The notes under the pieces are model-generated. The model did no database searches. It saw only the letters and a program-made list of their open reading frames with translations, and was not told the origin of the DNA. Both the position numbers and the translations under genes were made by a program. From positions 68,783,730 to 68,847,729 of the forward strand of contig NW_023604295.1 of assembly GCF_014898055.3 (NCBI RefSeq): a stretch of DNA of 64,000 nt. Direction: 5' to 3'. This DNA comes from Talpa occidentalis (Eukaryota > Chordata > Mammalia > Eulipotyphla > Talpidae). Positions 49,352 to 61,094 of the stretch are shown here, one piece after another (position 1 is the first letter of the stretch; each line of letters opens with the position of its first letter).

Positions 49352-50021
49352 TGAGACACAGGGCAAGCTAGGAATTAGGCAATTTTAGGGACAGTGCAGG
49401 AGGGGACCTCTGAAGAATTTAGGGAGGCTTCAGAGATAAGGACAACCAAGGGAATGTAACCAATTCCACTGGGAAAAACAAACATCCCAGGACCACCGAC
49501 AATATTAACAATGGTCCTGGTTTTCTTCAGGTGATAAAGATAAAGTGTAGAGATGCTCACCCAGAGGACTAGGCCATAAAGATAAAGCGATAAGCATAAC
49601 AAATGGGGAAAGAGAAAGCTGTTAGATAAGGAATGTGAAGATCCCCCACTCAGTAGCAAATTAAGTGAGACAGCCAAGAACTAACCAATCACAAAGAGAC
49701 TGGTGGAGCTTTAGAATAATTAGGGAAAAAAGGTATATATTCCCTGAGACACAACTCCACTTTGGCTTCCTTGCCCCTCCCAGGCCTGGTTCCCTGGCCT
49801 GGGAGTCCCACTTTATTTCTGCTCTTTTTCTCCTCAATAAACTTTTTCTTTCTCAAAACAAACCTGCCTCTTCTTGCTTGCTTGCCTGAGAGTCTGCGAA
49901 GTTCCTGCTGCGGCTTCGTGAGACACCAACCCGTGGGGGTCTAGTGGCTGGGGCTCTGCGCTGCCCTGCAGCCTGGGATCCGTTCCTGGCTGGGAGACTA
50001 GGCCTGACAATTCCGGTATCA
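49352..50021 (+). mobile_element. Solo LTR of an ERV1-type endogenous retrovirus
   Basis: A 670-bp unit begins TGAGACACAGGG and ends CCGGTATCA, with a 4-bp target duplication AATG at 49348-49351 and 50022-50025. It has a CCAAT box (49685-49689), a TATA-like TATATA (49734-49739), and a polyadenylation signal AATAAA (49836-49841) about 100 bp further on. A pyrimidine-rich and then GC-richer U5 follows. TG...CA ends, a 4-bp duplication and this promoter order fit a gammaretrovirus-like (ERV1) LTR in sense. No internal viral genes are present, so it is the product of LTR-LTR recombination. The open frames in it are not viral proteins. Confidence 0.88.
49734..49841 (+). promoter_or_regulatory. LTR promoter and polyadenylation signals
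   Basis: TATATA at 49734-49739 and AATAAA at 49836-49841 bracket the expected R region of the solo LTR, and CCAAT lies 45 bp upstream of the TATA. They could still act as a promoter or a premature polyadenylation site, but activity cannot be judged here. Confidence 0.6.
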
Positions 50022-50025
50022 AATG

Positions 50026-51355
50026 GATCTTAGGTGGAAAATGCACCACATCTTTTTTATTTAGGTTTTCTGAGTAAAGATTTTCAATAATAATCCTAGC
50101 ACAAAAGCCTTAATTCAAATATAATACTGAAAATTTCTGAATTAGCATCTTCTTCCCCATATTGTGCATAACTTCAAGAAAGAGGAGTTACTAAAATTAA
50201 TTTGTGTTTAAATGAGCTGGTAACCTAGAGTAGAAAGTATACTATCTTTTCCTCTTTCCATAGTACCCTTATACTTCCTCCCTCATTCATTCTGCCTCCT
50301 CCCTAGCTCCTTTGCTTCCTTTCTTCCTTCCTATTAACATCCTAAGTATAGGCCTTTCAGAGAAAACAGTACGGATATCTTTATCATTCAAGAGTTCTTT
50401 TGGGATTGGAATTTCTTTAGGTATCTCCTCTTCATACTTAATGGATGGAAACAATTATTTTAGCTTTGGGGGAAGGTTTTTTCTTTTTTAATATCTTTCC
50501 TAAAGCACTCTTTTCTCAGTAATCTAGATAAATTGCCAAGCAAGCACATTGTAACCTTGGTGAATTTATCTATGGGAACACTCACATAAGCTTGAAATTA
50601 GTATGCCCCTGGAGACTACCCGTTTTTCCTTCTTAATCAAACCTTTAGGTGGATAGTCAGTGTCTTAGAATTGAGCAGACACAATTTGCAGGCTGAATAA
50701 TGTTGGCTCACAGAGTACATTCTTTTACACTTGGAATAGAAATTGTGACTAAGTGACAGTGAAGTTTTTACTTGCATGCTCTTGGTGACCTTCTGTCCCA
50801 ATACACAGACAGAGGCCTTTCTTGGTTAATGGGCTGGGTTTGTGGAACACTTATCCCTTGGTGCTGTGTCTGAGTCCTCAGGTCAGGAGACCGACAATTT
50901 ACATCCATTTACCTGACATTCTTTATACGCAAAGGCTACCAGTATAGTCCCAGAAATCCTGACACTAACATGGTTTGATAAGCAGGCAAGCAAGAAATAT
51001 GGCATTAAGATAGCTTTTATATTCAGTTGAGGAGAAAACTATATTACATAAAGTATTATAACAATATACATTGATTGTGCATTATCAGGCTTTTAAATTG
51101 TCATTAACAGTAAAATTAAAAAAAAAATCTGATTCAGTTTAGAAAATTAAATAAAGAAGAGAAATCTCTGTATTGTCCAAATAACCTGGAACTAAAATTG
51201 CTTAAACATTTCTTTATATACATAACTATTTCTGTGAATTCAAAAAAAGAGAAGACAATTTTTAAGGGTTTTTTTGTTTGTTTTTATGGCATATATTCAG
51301 AAGATTTAAAAATTGACTCAGTGGATAAACGGATGCTTTGATTATAATATTTTTT
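50026..51355. other. Unique sequence, no gene recognised
   Basis: No repeat family or exon is identified. A pyrimidine-rich patch (50245-50340) and A-rich runs near 51115 are the only visible structure. Confidence 0.6.
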
Positions 51356-51357
51356 TA

Positions 51358-53685
51358 TTTAAATTTTATTTTTATATTCCCCATGCAATTACAACTCCCT
51401 TATTTTGACCCAAAGCCTTACTTTGTTGATTTTGATATTTCCTTTCTTATAGTTATTCTTTTTCCTGGTCCCTTATTTAAGTTTTCTAGATTCCTGCTAT
51501 GAGTGAGACCATCCGGTATTTTTCTTTTTCTTTCTGGCTTATTTCGCTGAGCATGATCCTTCCAGCTCCATCCATGTTGCTGCAAATTGCATGTGCTTAT
51601 CTTTTTTGAATGCTGAGTAATATTCCATAGTGTATTTGTACCACATCTTCTTGATCCAGTCATCCATTTTTGGGCATTTGGGTTGCTTCCAAAGCTTAAC
51701 TATTGTAAATAGTGCTGCTGTAAACATAGGGGTGCAGGTGCTCTTTGGAATTGATGTTTCTGTGTCCTTTGGGTAAATACCTAGGAGTGGAATTGCTGGA
51801 TCATATGGAAGCTCTATGTTTAGTAGGTCCAGAAATCTCCACACAGCTCTCCATAGTGGTTGGACCAGTTTGCACTCCCACCAACAGTCACAGGAGAGTT
51901 CCTTTTTCTCCACAACCTCGCCAACATTTGTTGTTGCTAGTTTTTTTAATATGTGCCATTCTCACTGGTGTAAGAAGCTATCTCATTGTAGTTTTGATAT
52001 GCATTTCCCTGATTACAAGAGATGTTGAAAATTTTTTCATATGCCTGTTGGCCATTTGCATTTGCTCTTCAGAGAAGTTTCTTTTTAGCTCTTCTGCCCA
52101 TTTTTTGACTGGATTATTTTCTTTGTTTTTGTTAAGTCTCATCAGCTCGTTGCAGATTTTTGTGATCAGTCCTTTATCATTAGTGTTGGGTGCAAAAATG
52201 TTCTCCCAGTCAGTGGGGGTTTCTCTTTGTTTTTGTTATTGTCTCTTTTGCTGTGCAGAATCTCTTTAATTTGATGTAGTCCCAGCTGTTTATCTTTGCC
52301 TTCACTATCACTGCTTTGGGTGATGTGTCTGTAAAGATGTCTTTGATGTACTTACCATGTAGTGTTTCTCCTATATTTCCTTCTATGTATTTTATGGTTT
52401 CAGGTCTTATGTCTAGTTCTTTACTCCATTTTGAGTTGGTTTTAGTGCATGGTGTTAGGTAGTAGTCAAGCTTCATTCTTTTGCATGTAGCGACCCAGTT
52501 TTCCCAGCACCATTTATTGAACAAACTTTCTTTGCTCCAATGCATATTCTTTGCTCCTTTGTCAAAGATTAGTTGATCATAAATCTGTGGCTTTATTTCT
52601 GGATTTTCTATTCAATTCCATTGGTCTGTATGTCTGTTCTTGTTCCAATACCATGAAGTTTTGATGATTATGGCTTTGTAGTATAGTTTGAAGTCTAGGG
52701 GTGTGATGCCTCCATTCCCTTTTTTTTTTTTTCAGGAGAGCTTTGGCTATTTGGGGTTTTTGGTGACTCCATATGAATTTCATCAATAATTGTTCTATTT
52801 CTTTGAAGAATGACATTGAAATTTTAATTGGAATAGCAATGGATCTGTATATTGCTTTTGGTAGGATGGCCATTTTAAATGTTTATTCTTCAAATCCATG
52901 AGCAGGGGATGTCTTTCCATTTCTTTGTGTCTTCTTCTATTTCTTTTAACAGTGTTTTATAGTTTTCTTTGTATAGGTCCTTTACCTCTTTTCTTAGATT
53001 TATTCCCAAGTATTTTATTTTTTTTGTTTCAATAAAAAAAGGGATTTTTTTTTTGATTTCTTCTTCTTCAGATTTATTGTTCGTGTATAGGAAAGCTACT
53101 GATTTTTGCATTTTTCATGTTGCCACTTTATTGAACTGATTGATTAGTTGAATTAGTTTTTCTGTAGAGTTTTGGGGTTCTCTATGTATATTATCATATC
53201 ATCTGAAAATAGTGATAGTTTGACTTCTTCTTTTCCTATTTGGATTCCTTGTATGTCTTTCTCTTGTCTTATTGCTCTGGCTAGGACTTCCAGTATTATA
53301 TTGAAAAGCAGTGGTGAGAGTGGACATCCTTGTCTTGTTCCAGATCTTAATGGAAATGCTTTCAGCTTTTCATCATTGAGAATGTTACTGGCTGTTGGCT
53401 TGTCATATATGGCCTTTATGATGTTGAGGTATGTTCCTTGTATCCCAAGAATTTCAATGGCTTTTATCATGAACGGGTGTTGAACTTTGTTGAAAGCTTT
53501 CTCGGCATCTATTGATATTATCATATGGCTTTCATATTTCTTTTTGTTGATGTGTTGGATAGTGTTGATTGATTTTTGGATGTTGAACCATCCTTGTGTT
53601 CTTGGAATGAATCCTACTTCGTTGTGGTGAATTATCTTATGGATACATTGTTGGATTCTGATAGCTAAAATTTTATTGAGCTCAA
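51358..53685 (-). mobile_element. 5'-truncated L1, ORF2 C-terminal half and 3'UTR
   Basis: Antisense L1. Translating the minus strand gives the ORF2 reverse transcriptase from near [17 protein letters not shown] (about 53575-53640), then DAEKAF (53494-53510), [12 protein letters not shown], and FSDDMIIY (about 53185-53209), where FADD is usual. The conserved C-terminal phrases [14 protein letters not shown] and YTMEYYSA lie at 51539-51913. Frameshifts or stops separate at least five open segments. The endonuclease domain and ORF1 are absent. The 3'UTR is short and ends in an A-rich tail at about 51350-51385. The 174-codon plus-strand frame (51745-52269) is the shadow of this element. It cannot move by itself. 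Confidence 0.95.
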
Positions 53686-54052
53686 GGGAGTAGTTTATCT
53701 TTTATTCATCAAAAGAATGTTGAGCTAAATTATATGTAATTTTAAGAGATATTTCTATTTAAATAACTAGAGTGCAGATGTTAATTTGACCCAGGTACTG
53801 AATATAAGTGTTGTCAGGGAGCCTCTACCATAAACCATTGGGAAAATCTATAAGAAAATTTTAGAGTCATGGAAATTTTACTTGCCTGTTTATTTTTTCT
53901 TGATTCATTTTTGATGAAAACTGTAACTCTTTCATCTTAATTTCCTAACTAATTTTTTTGTTGTATTCATTCAATAGCTGTTTATTAGGTGCCTACTCTG
54001 TCATAGATACTATCATAGGCAATGACAAGAAGCTAACGTTTCAGACAGCATA

Positions 54053-54322
54053 CTTTTTTTTAAAATTTATTTATTTATACATACAAGAACTGGAGTACAG
54101 GCCAGAGCTGTGGGGGGTGAGAGGATTCACCAGAGACAGAGCAGGGAACAGAATAGGCAGACTGATGAAATACACTGCTGAGGGGAGCAGCGGGAGAGTC
54201 AGGAGTGGTCTGCTGCACCATGTGGGTTATTCCCTGGCCAGCCAGGGATGGAACTCGTGCAGCAGAAGCTGTGGATTGTTTCATAGTGCGGTGCTTTACC
54301 CCTTGGGCCACAAGGGAGGTCC
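54053..54322 (-). mobile_element. Full-length SINE, older subfamily
   Basis: Antisense older copy: tail complement TTTATTTATTTATACATACA, body with ACACTGCTGAGGGGAGCAGC, head complement CCTTGGGCCACAAGGGAGG. T-runs on both sides (CTTTTTTTTAAAA and CCTTTTTTAAAA) blur the target duplication. The 147-codon frame is a SINE product. Confidence 0.92.
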
Positions 54323-54534
54323 CTTTTTTAAAAGAGAAAACCAATCATTATATAACATGATGCCAGGTAGGACTAAGGATTATGGGGAAAAAATAAAATA
54401 AAAATTGGAGGATACTGTGTAATGGGTAGTACTGACTCAGAATCAATGATTAAACAATAAATATATAAGGATATACATTTTAATCATAGACTACAATAGA
54501 TTAAGTGATATATACATTCATATGTGTGTGCAAG

Positions 54535-54577
54535 TGTAAGTGTGTATGTATACGTGTGTGTGTGTGTGTGTGTGTGA
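54535..54577. repeat. (TG)n microsatellite
   Basis: An imperfect left part (TGTGTATGTATACGTG) then an uninterrupted run of about eleven TG units. It is likely to vary in length between individuals. Confidence 0.93.
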
Positions 54578-54809
54578 ATACCAAAGAGAAGATTTTTCAT
54601 GTATAGGGGTTGGTAACTGCAAAGGTCCTGAGGAAGTGAATTATTTGACACCTTAAAGATATAGGGAAAAGGTCAGTGTGGCTGGTGTACATTTAGGGTA
54701 GGAGACAAAGGCAGAAAATGATGTCAGATAATGAAGACTCGTCTTGATTTAAAAGCAGTGGGATTCACTAGAAAGACTTGTAAGCTCTAGATCACCCAAG
54801 TTTCATTTC

Positions 54810-57375
54810 TCACATCAGTCACTTGCCAACCATTTACTATATGAAATCTAAAATAGAAGTAACTGCCTTGAAAATAGAAGAGTAGCACTCAAAGGAATAA
54901 TGACTAAATTAATAGATTGTTAGAAAATAGCTTCTCTGTTATTTAATGATAGAGCAGTAACAGTTATCAGAGGAAGAAGTAACATAACATACAGTCCATT
55001 TCTCTCTTACCCCCACCCCAAGATACACAAGCTTTGAAATCAAGCAACAAATATTTGTTATTTTAGTTGTTCTTTGTAGTTGCAAGTTACAAAGATTAAT
55101 TCACATTGCTCCAATTGATTGGAGATTTATTGTAAGTGTAGAGAAGAAAACGTATAATTTAATAGAGACACTGATTCAGCTTCAGAACCAGGCAGTTCTT
55201 TTGTTCAAAGAAATGTTTTAATGCCCCGTTTGGCTAAGAAAGGCCAAACCTTCCAGAGGCTAGCCGAAATGAGACTCCTGGGCAATATGATCACTGAATC
55301 ATTTGTCAAACAAAATTACATCTTTGTCTTTTCTTTGTCAGCCTGGGAAACAGAGGGGAAGAGGTGATGAGTTCATGGATGAGAAGGGCCTAAGAGACTT
55401 AGCTGTAGAGGGGCAAGAACAGAATAAGAAAGGAGACAGGACAACATCCAAAATAGAGGTGATCAGAGCACAGTCACCCCAGCGTTCGGCTATGGATACT
55501 CTATTCATGCCTCTGTTCTCTTGTTAAACACTTTATCATCCCTCTTCTTTTTATATCTTTGTGTCAGAGTTAACAACTCACACAACTTCAGATCGGTACA
55601 GTTAATGTTAACATTTCCAGTTTAATTTTTACTATTTTTGTGTTACTGTTTGTGCAAATTGCTGAGAAATGAAGTTTTACCAGGTTGGTTCTGAGTTGGA
55701 CTGGAAGGAAAAATGAAAGAGTAGGCAATAGCAAGAATGGGAGAGTGAAACACCAGCAAAAAGAAAAAAAAAATAGTGAGTCTTTAGAAATCATGTTAAT
55801 GAACATTTAGTAAGACAAAATTTTACAATGAGGGTTGCATGAGGTATTTGAGATTGAAAGAAATGACAAATTAAAGCCTGCCTCCTTACTCATTGACAGA
55901 ATAAAAATACATGCTACTGTTTGATTTATTTCTACTTAACTATTCTCTCCTGAACAACAAAACAATATAGATGTATTTTTTATTAGGAAAAGTAATTCCT
56001 ATGTGAACAGGAACCTCAGAAAGCACTGAAGAGTATTCATTTAGCAAACACTATTCACTGAGAGTTACAAAGTTTGATGGGCAGATGGGTGGGTTCTGTA
56101 GCCTCTCCGCAGGGACCAGGAGTAAGTTTATAACACGACATTAGAATTGGAGCACGTTTGTGCCGGAAAAGACCTTAGAGAGCATCAAATGCAATTCTTT
56201 CATTTTACAGATGAGTAAACTGAAGCCCAAGGAGAGAATTTGAGTTTATTGGGATCACAGTTAGCAGCACAGCTGAGAACCCAAGAGTCTTCTATCCCAG
56301 GACAGCATTTCCATTACAGCATGTTGCTGCTCTTTCATCAAATTGGTATAGACTTTAACAATGGAACGGTAACATAATTATTAAGAAAAGTAGTTTGTGT
56401 TTTTACCCTATGATAAATACTGCTACGTTGATGCTGAATTTTTATATGCTATTGTCTATATATTATCCTTAGTCTTGGGGTTTGTTACATTAGGGATGCA
56501 GGCAAAGAGAGATCCTATTGTTTTATTCCATAATATTTTATATATTACTGTTAATTACGCACCTTTCTGTTCTTTGCTCTTGAAAACTTAGGCATCCACA
56601 CTATGCCAAGATTCTCCAAGCCAGAAATCACATATCATTCTTCATTTTATGACAATCCTAATTTCCTCTTGACTGACCATTGCTCAGATTTCAGGAATGC
56701 AAATAAAATTGCTTACACTTTTTTTTAACGATAAATCTATCCATTCTATCTACATATTCTTTGGTTAACACTTCTAGTGCCACTTACAGAAAACCTTTAA
56801 CCTTTGGCTGCCTTTTCATTGAGTGAAACACATGAAATGTTTTTCACATATGCCAGTTTAACTTCTTTATGATGGCAGAGATAATTGTTTTGGCCTCAGG
56901 GAAAGAATGTGCTTTCCTCTGCAAATGATGGCTGTAGAACCTGCTAGGTAAAAAATGAACTAGTTGTGAAGACTTAGGTTTCTTTATCTTATCAATTATT
57001 GAAGAAAGTATTCTCCTTAGCACAAGGAGAATACTAAAAATGTCAAGATAAAATAATGGGAAATGAAGTTGAGGGTAAGAACTGGTAAACAAACTTGAAG
57101 TCAACAAGCTCTTTAATAAATGAAAAAGGGAATGTGTTAACTCATTTACATCGTATTGGTGAAGTTATTTCTTTTTTAAAACAATAAAAATTGAATTTTA
57201 TGATCAGAAGGAAAGTTGTGTCAAGTATATTATTTAAGAAATCTATATCCATTTCTTCCTGGAGAAATAAATGTATCTGACTGTTAATGTCAATGAGAAT
57301 AACCAAAGTTATTGCACAGAATCAAAAGTATATAAGCCACATGCCATGTACATTTATGCTCAAATATCATTAAAA
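54810..57375. other. Mostly unique sequence, no gene
   Basis: Holds one ancient repeat (56150-56300) and no recognised exon. The 55195-55530 part is more balanced in composition. Its 74-codon frame has no motif and is rich in charged residues, so I do not call it. Confidence 0.55.
56150..56300 (-). repeat. Ancient dispersed repeat (MIR-like)
   Basis: GCCGGAAAAGACCTTAGAGA, TTCATTTTACAGATGAGTAA and ACTGAAGCCCAAGGAGAGAA are well-known phrases of an old mammalian dispersed repeat. It is the same family as 39600-39695 in the opposite orientation. Confidence 0.6.
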
Positions 57376-57386
57376 AACACTGTTCA

Positions 57387-57658
57387 TGGACCTCCCTGAT
57401 GGTGCGAGGGGTTAAGATGCAACATATGAAGCTATCAGCAGCCACTGCAACATGAGTTCAATCCCCGGCCAAGGAGATACCCACATGGTGCAGCAGACCT
57501 CTACTGACTCGCCCACTGCTCCCCTCAGCAGTGCATTTCAGTCAACCTGCCTGTTCTGTTCCCCACCCTGTGTCTGGTGAATCCTCTCACCCCACACACC
57601 TCTGGCCTATGTCCCAGTTCTTGTATGTATAAATAAATAAATCTTTTTTTAAAAAAAT
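57387..57658 (+). mobile_element. Full-length SINE, older subfamily
   Basis: Older head (GACCTCCCTGATGGTGCGAG, GGTTAAGATGCAACATATG), B box AGTTCAATCCCC, and tail GTATAAATAAATAAATCTTT. The terminator region is strong (seven T). The target duplication ACACTGTTCA lies at 57377-57386 and 57659-57668. Confidence 0.95.
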
Positions 57659-57669
57659 ACACTGTTCAC

Positions 57670-59565
57670 TAAAAAAAAATAAAATATGTCTAAACACTAG
57701 GCTTATCAGAATTTTTGTTTGGGCACGAGGAAAACATGACCATTCTTTCTCATTTTTAGTGAGGATGATATAAAGATAAGGGCTTCATATCTTTGTCATT
57801 TTCTGATTTGTGCTATCAAACCAAGAGAAAATAGTAAAAACAGGAAAGGGGAAAATCACTAGTATCTATTGCTATCATACAAGTGTGATTTTCTAAGACT
57901 GTTAAATTTTCAAAATCATAGTAAAAACTACTAGATAACTAATTTGCAGTTTCTATGAGCAAACTTTGAAGGCCTACTATGAGCCAACATTGTTAATATA
58001 TAGTTGTCTTAAATTAGTCTTGAAATAGGGAAGAATGGATAATACCAGTTAACATCTATTGAACAGTAATTATTTAAGACAAAGATGTGCTTATTTCTAG
58101 CCTTCATGATGTAATCAAATTCCCACTGCAACCCTAAGAGGGAAGTGATATTTTGATTCCCATTTTATGGATGAGGAGATAGAGATTCAAAGTTAATAGT
58201 AAATAGGTCCAATAAATAACATGTTCCTTTCCTCTTCATTGCTCTTCTTACTACCTTGAGCAGATTAAAGTCCTTTGGGGGCAAGAACACCAGAAGAGTG
58301 TTTCCAAAATCAGAATATTCCCTGAGCAATGACTGTGCCCCACTGAAAGAAAATTCAAGGCGGAAGGACTAAATTCATTTGGAATCTCCTGGATGATATC
58401 TCTAGGTATGCAAATTGCAGTCTTCATTTAAAGAAGAGTGCTCTTCATATAGCTTGATTTGACCTCGAAATATGCTGTCCTACATGTCAACCACTAGCAA
58501 CCAGAGGCAAATACTGAAACAGGGCTAGCCTGAAGTTAATGTTCGGTATGTAGAAAAATATTATAAAATAACCCTCTATATAAAATATCTTTAGTACTAA
58601 AAATTATAAAATATCTCAGTAATAATTATCAATTTGATTACATGTTGAAATAATAATATTCGGCTGCATGTAATTGAACATTCCATTATAATTACTTTTT
58701 GAAATGGTTTCTAGTGGCTACTAGAAAATTTAAAATTATATGCATGGCCCACATCATTGTATTTCCACTGCACAGTGTTGATCTAAAGTGCTTTCTTTTA
58801 AGCCTTCTGCTTTTAGGAGAGATTTAGTGAGCTATAACCCCTGTCTGTTCCTTTTATAATGACTTTATAAAAGATCCAGTTTCTTCTGCTGTTAAGAAAG
58901 TGAAAAACTTACCACTTTCCTTGCCCATCTTATAGTCTCCTATTTATTTATCTATTTATCTATCTTATATAATTAGCATTAATCCATTATGACAAAGATA
59001 AATGTAACAGTAATTTTAGAATGATAATACAGAGGGCAGTGTAGAAAAATATGCTCCTCCTTTAACATACATAGAGATGCATACACACACACACATATCA
59101 GTATATGAGAGGAAATCAGATTTGTTTGGGGTGGCTGCTGAATAGGCAAGAAAACCTGTTTAGTTTGTCTAAATTTGGTAGCAGATATTAGGTAGGACAT
59201 TTTAGTTCTGGGATATCATCAAAGGTGGATCCAAAGTTTCAACAAATTCATACTGAGATGGACTGATTTGTTTCTTCAAAGAAATTACAAAAGCAAAATA
59301 CTTCCCTCTCATTAATGGGGGGTCAAGATCTCATAACTGAGGCTTAATTGAGAAGTCTAGGATGAGTTGAGAAACTAGGAGGGAATCATATAACAACTGC
59401 TGAGAATGAAAACTATAAAAATTAATTAAATGTAGAAACGAGAGGTACAATATCATCAAAAGTTTGAAGTGAAATATATTAACGCTGCTAATGAAACAAC
59501 TGGAAAACAGTCAATTACCAAGAAAGAAAAGGGACAGTTTAAAAACATAAAAGACTTTGGTGAAA
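57670..59565. other. Non-coding sequence with one MIR
   Basis: Apart from a MIR-like block at 58025-58215 and short TATC and AC runs near 58945 and 59083, I see nothing assigned. No exon is recognised. Confidence 0.6.
58025..58215 (-). repeat. MIR
   Basis: TTAACATCTATTGAACAGTA, TCCCACTGCAACCCTAAGAG and CCCATTTTATGGATGAGGAG follow the antisense MIR layout. Confidence 0.7.
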
Positions 59566-59581
59566 AGAATAAAATCACTTG

Positions 59582-59876
59582 GGCCTCCCTGGTGGCGCAG
59601 CGGTTGAGCGCTGGGTTGCGAAACTGCGCGGCCTCTGCGGCGCCGGTTCGATCCCCGGCTGCTCCCCGGCCACCGGAGGAGGGTCCCACATGGCGCGCAG
59701 ACCTCTCCTGCCGCCCGCTGCTCCCCTCAGCAGTGTACTTCGGTCCTTCTGCCTGCTCTGCTCCCCGCTCTGGCTCTGGTGAATTCTCTCACCCTCCCGC
59801 GCTTCTGACTGTACCCAGTGCATGTATAAACAAAACAAACAAACCAACCAGCAAACAAATAAATAAAGCATGCCTC

Positions 59877-59909
<33 letters not shown>
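59582..59909 (+). mobile_element. Full-length SINE, youngest group, with 3' extension
   Basis: Near-consensus copy with a 3' extension identical, bar one base, to that at 31301-31362, here 59821-59882 (CATGTATAAACAAAACAAAC ... GCATGCCTCTATAAAA). A pure A-run of 29 bases follows. The target duplication TAAAATCACTTGG lies at 59570-59582 and 59910-59922. The long clean A-tail and near-identical body to its partner mark it as the most recent insertion in the window. Frames of 128-147 codons are SINE products. Confidence 0.97.
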
Positions 59910-59911
<2 letters not shown>

Positions 59912-59924
59912 AAATCACTTGGCA

Positions 59925-61080
59925 AAAGGACTCTTCTATAGTGGTTAATAACTGTGGGCAATAAAGGACTAGAATAGCACAGTCTAGATATCAGAGTTCA
60001 ATTTCTGCCATTCACTTTAATTTGAAATAAGCAAATTAAAAACAAAAGTAACTGTTATTAGACATCTATTTTAAATAACAACTAACTTTCAATGTATAAT
60101 AAAGAATCAATACAGATTAAGAACAAATTGTATCCATTTTCTGCAGAACATTATAATGAGTCTAAACCATTACAACATATACATTTTTTAATTATTAAAA
60201 ACTAAATTATATTTATCAAAATTCTAGCGCTAAATGCATTTTAAGATTTTAGAAGTGGTCATTCCATATATAATTAACTGAAGATTTTTTTTAAATTACT
60301 AAACATATGTATACTACATGTTAGTGCTGCTAAGCAGCATTCCAGTAGAAAATGTTTGTGTTCATTATCAGAGAATATGGAAAAGACAACTAAAAATAAT
60401 AACAACTCCTACTTCATTTTATTATTCATAATGTTGTATGAGACCTTCTTGAAGATGCTGGGAATATGGCAACAAACAAGGGGGCAATTATAAGGACAGA
60501 ATGGCTCTGGAATCGGTGTGAGGAAGGACTGTATTGATTCTGGGTATACAATAAAGGTAAAAGCATCAAGAATTTTGTTGATATAAGCAGGGCATTTCTA
60601 AATAGGTGTAAAGGATGCTTCCAACTATTTGTACTAAGAAAGTAAAAGAAAAGAATTTCCACTACCTGAAAGAGGAGGAATTGGAAGAAACACAATTTCG
60701 AGGGAGAGAAGAACCTCAGTTTTGGAAATGCCTTCACATATACATAGAGTTTGATGGCTAAATATGATTCTGCAGTTTGGAGGAGAGTTTCTCATTGCAA
60801 ATACAAGTTTGAAAATCACCAGCTTATATAAGGTGCTTAGAAGCATGGGGATAAAACATATCATAAGTTAAGTGATCAAATAAGAATGGGCCCAGAAACT
60901 CCGCCAAAGTCTAGAGATTGGGGAGTTGAGGAGAAAACACCCACAGAAATTGAGATGGAGGGAAAATTAAAAGGTTAGTGTTTTGTCAGGAAAGAGACAG
61001 TGCAGACAACTCCTTTGAGGAGATTTGTTGTAAACATAGAAGGGAGAGTGAGGCTACAGCTACAAAGCAAGTAGCATCAA
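59925..61080. other. Non-coding sequence without clear repeats
   Basis: AT-rich to 60410, then more balanced. The 103- and 76-codon minus-strand frames at 60426-60864 overlap and lack motifs. Confidence 0.55.
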
Positions 61081-61094
61081 CAATTATGTTTTAT

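Larger units (their letters stand above)
53700..54800 (+). repeat. Ancient dispersed repeat, interrupted by a SINE
   Basis: 53965-54040 (TATTAGGTGCCTACTCTGTC, GATACTATCATAGGCAATGA) and 54590-54790 (CTGCAAAGGTCCTGAGGAAG, GTCAGTGTGGCTGGTG) match two parts of a common old mammalian dispersed repeat, in the right order and orientation. The SINE at 54053 and a TG microsatellite interrupt it. I cannot name the family with certainty. A similar pattern occurs at 62220-62640. Confidence 0.5.

Noticed and set aside
49375..49889. Open frames of 74-100 codons inside the solo LTR
   Set aside because: They lie fully within LTR sequence on both strands and match no viral protein layout.
51745..52269. 174-codon plus-strand open frame, the longest in the window
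   Set aside because: It is the antisense of the L1 ORF2 C-terminal half, which shows reverse-transcriptase motifs on the minus strand.
53153..53524. Reverse transcriptase reading frame as a possible domesticated gene
   Set aside because: It belongs to a 5'-truncated L1 with frameshifts on both sides, lacks the endonuclease domain, and carries FSDD in place of FADD.
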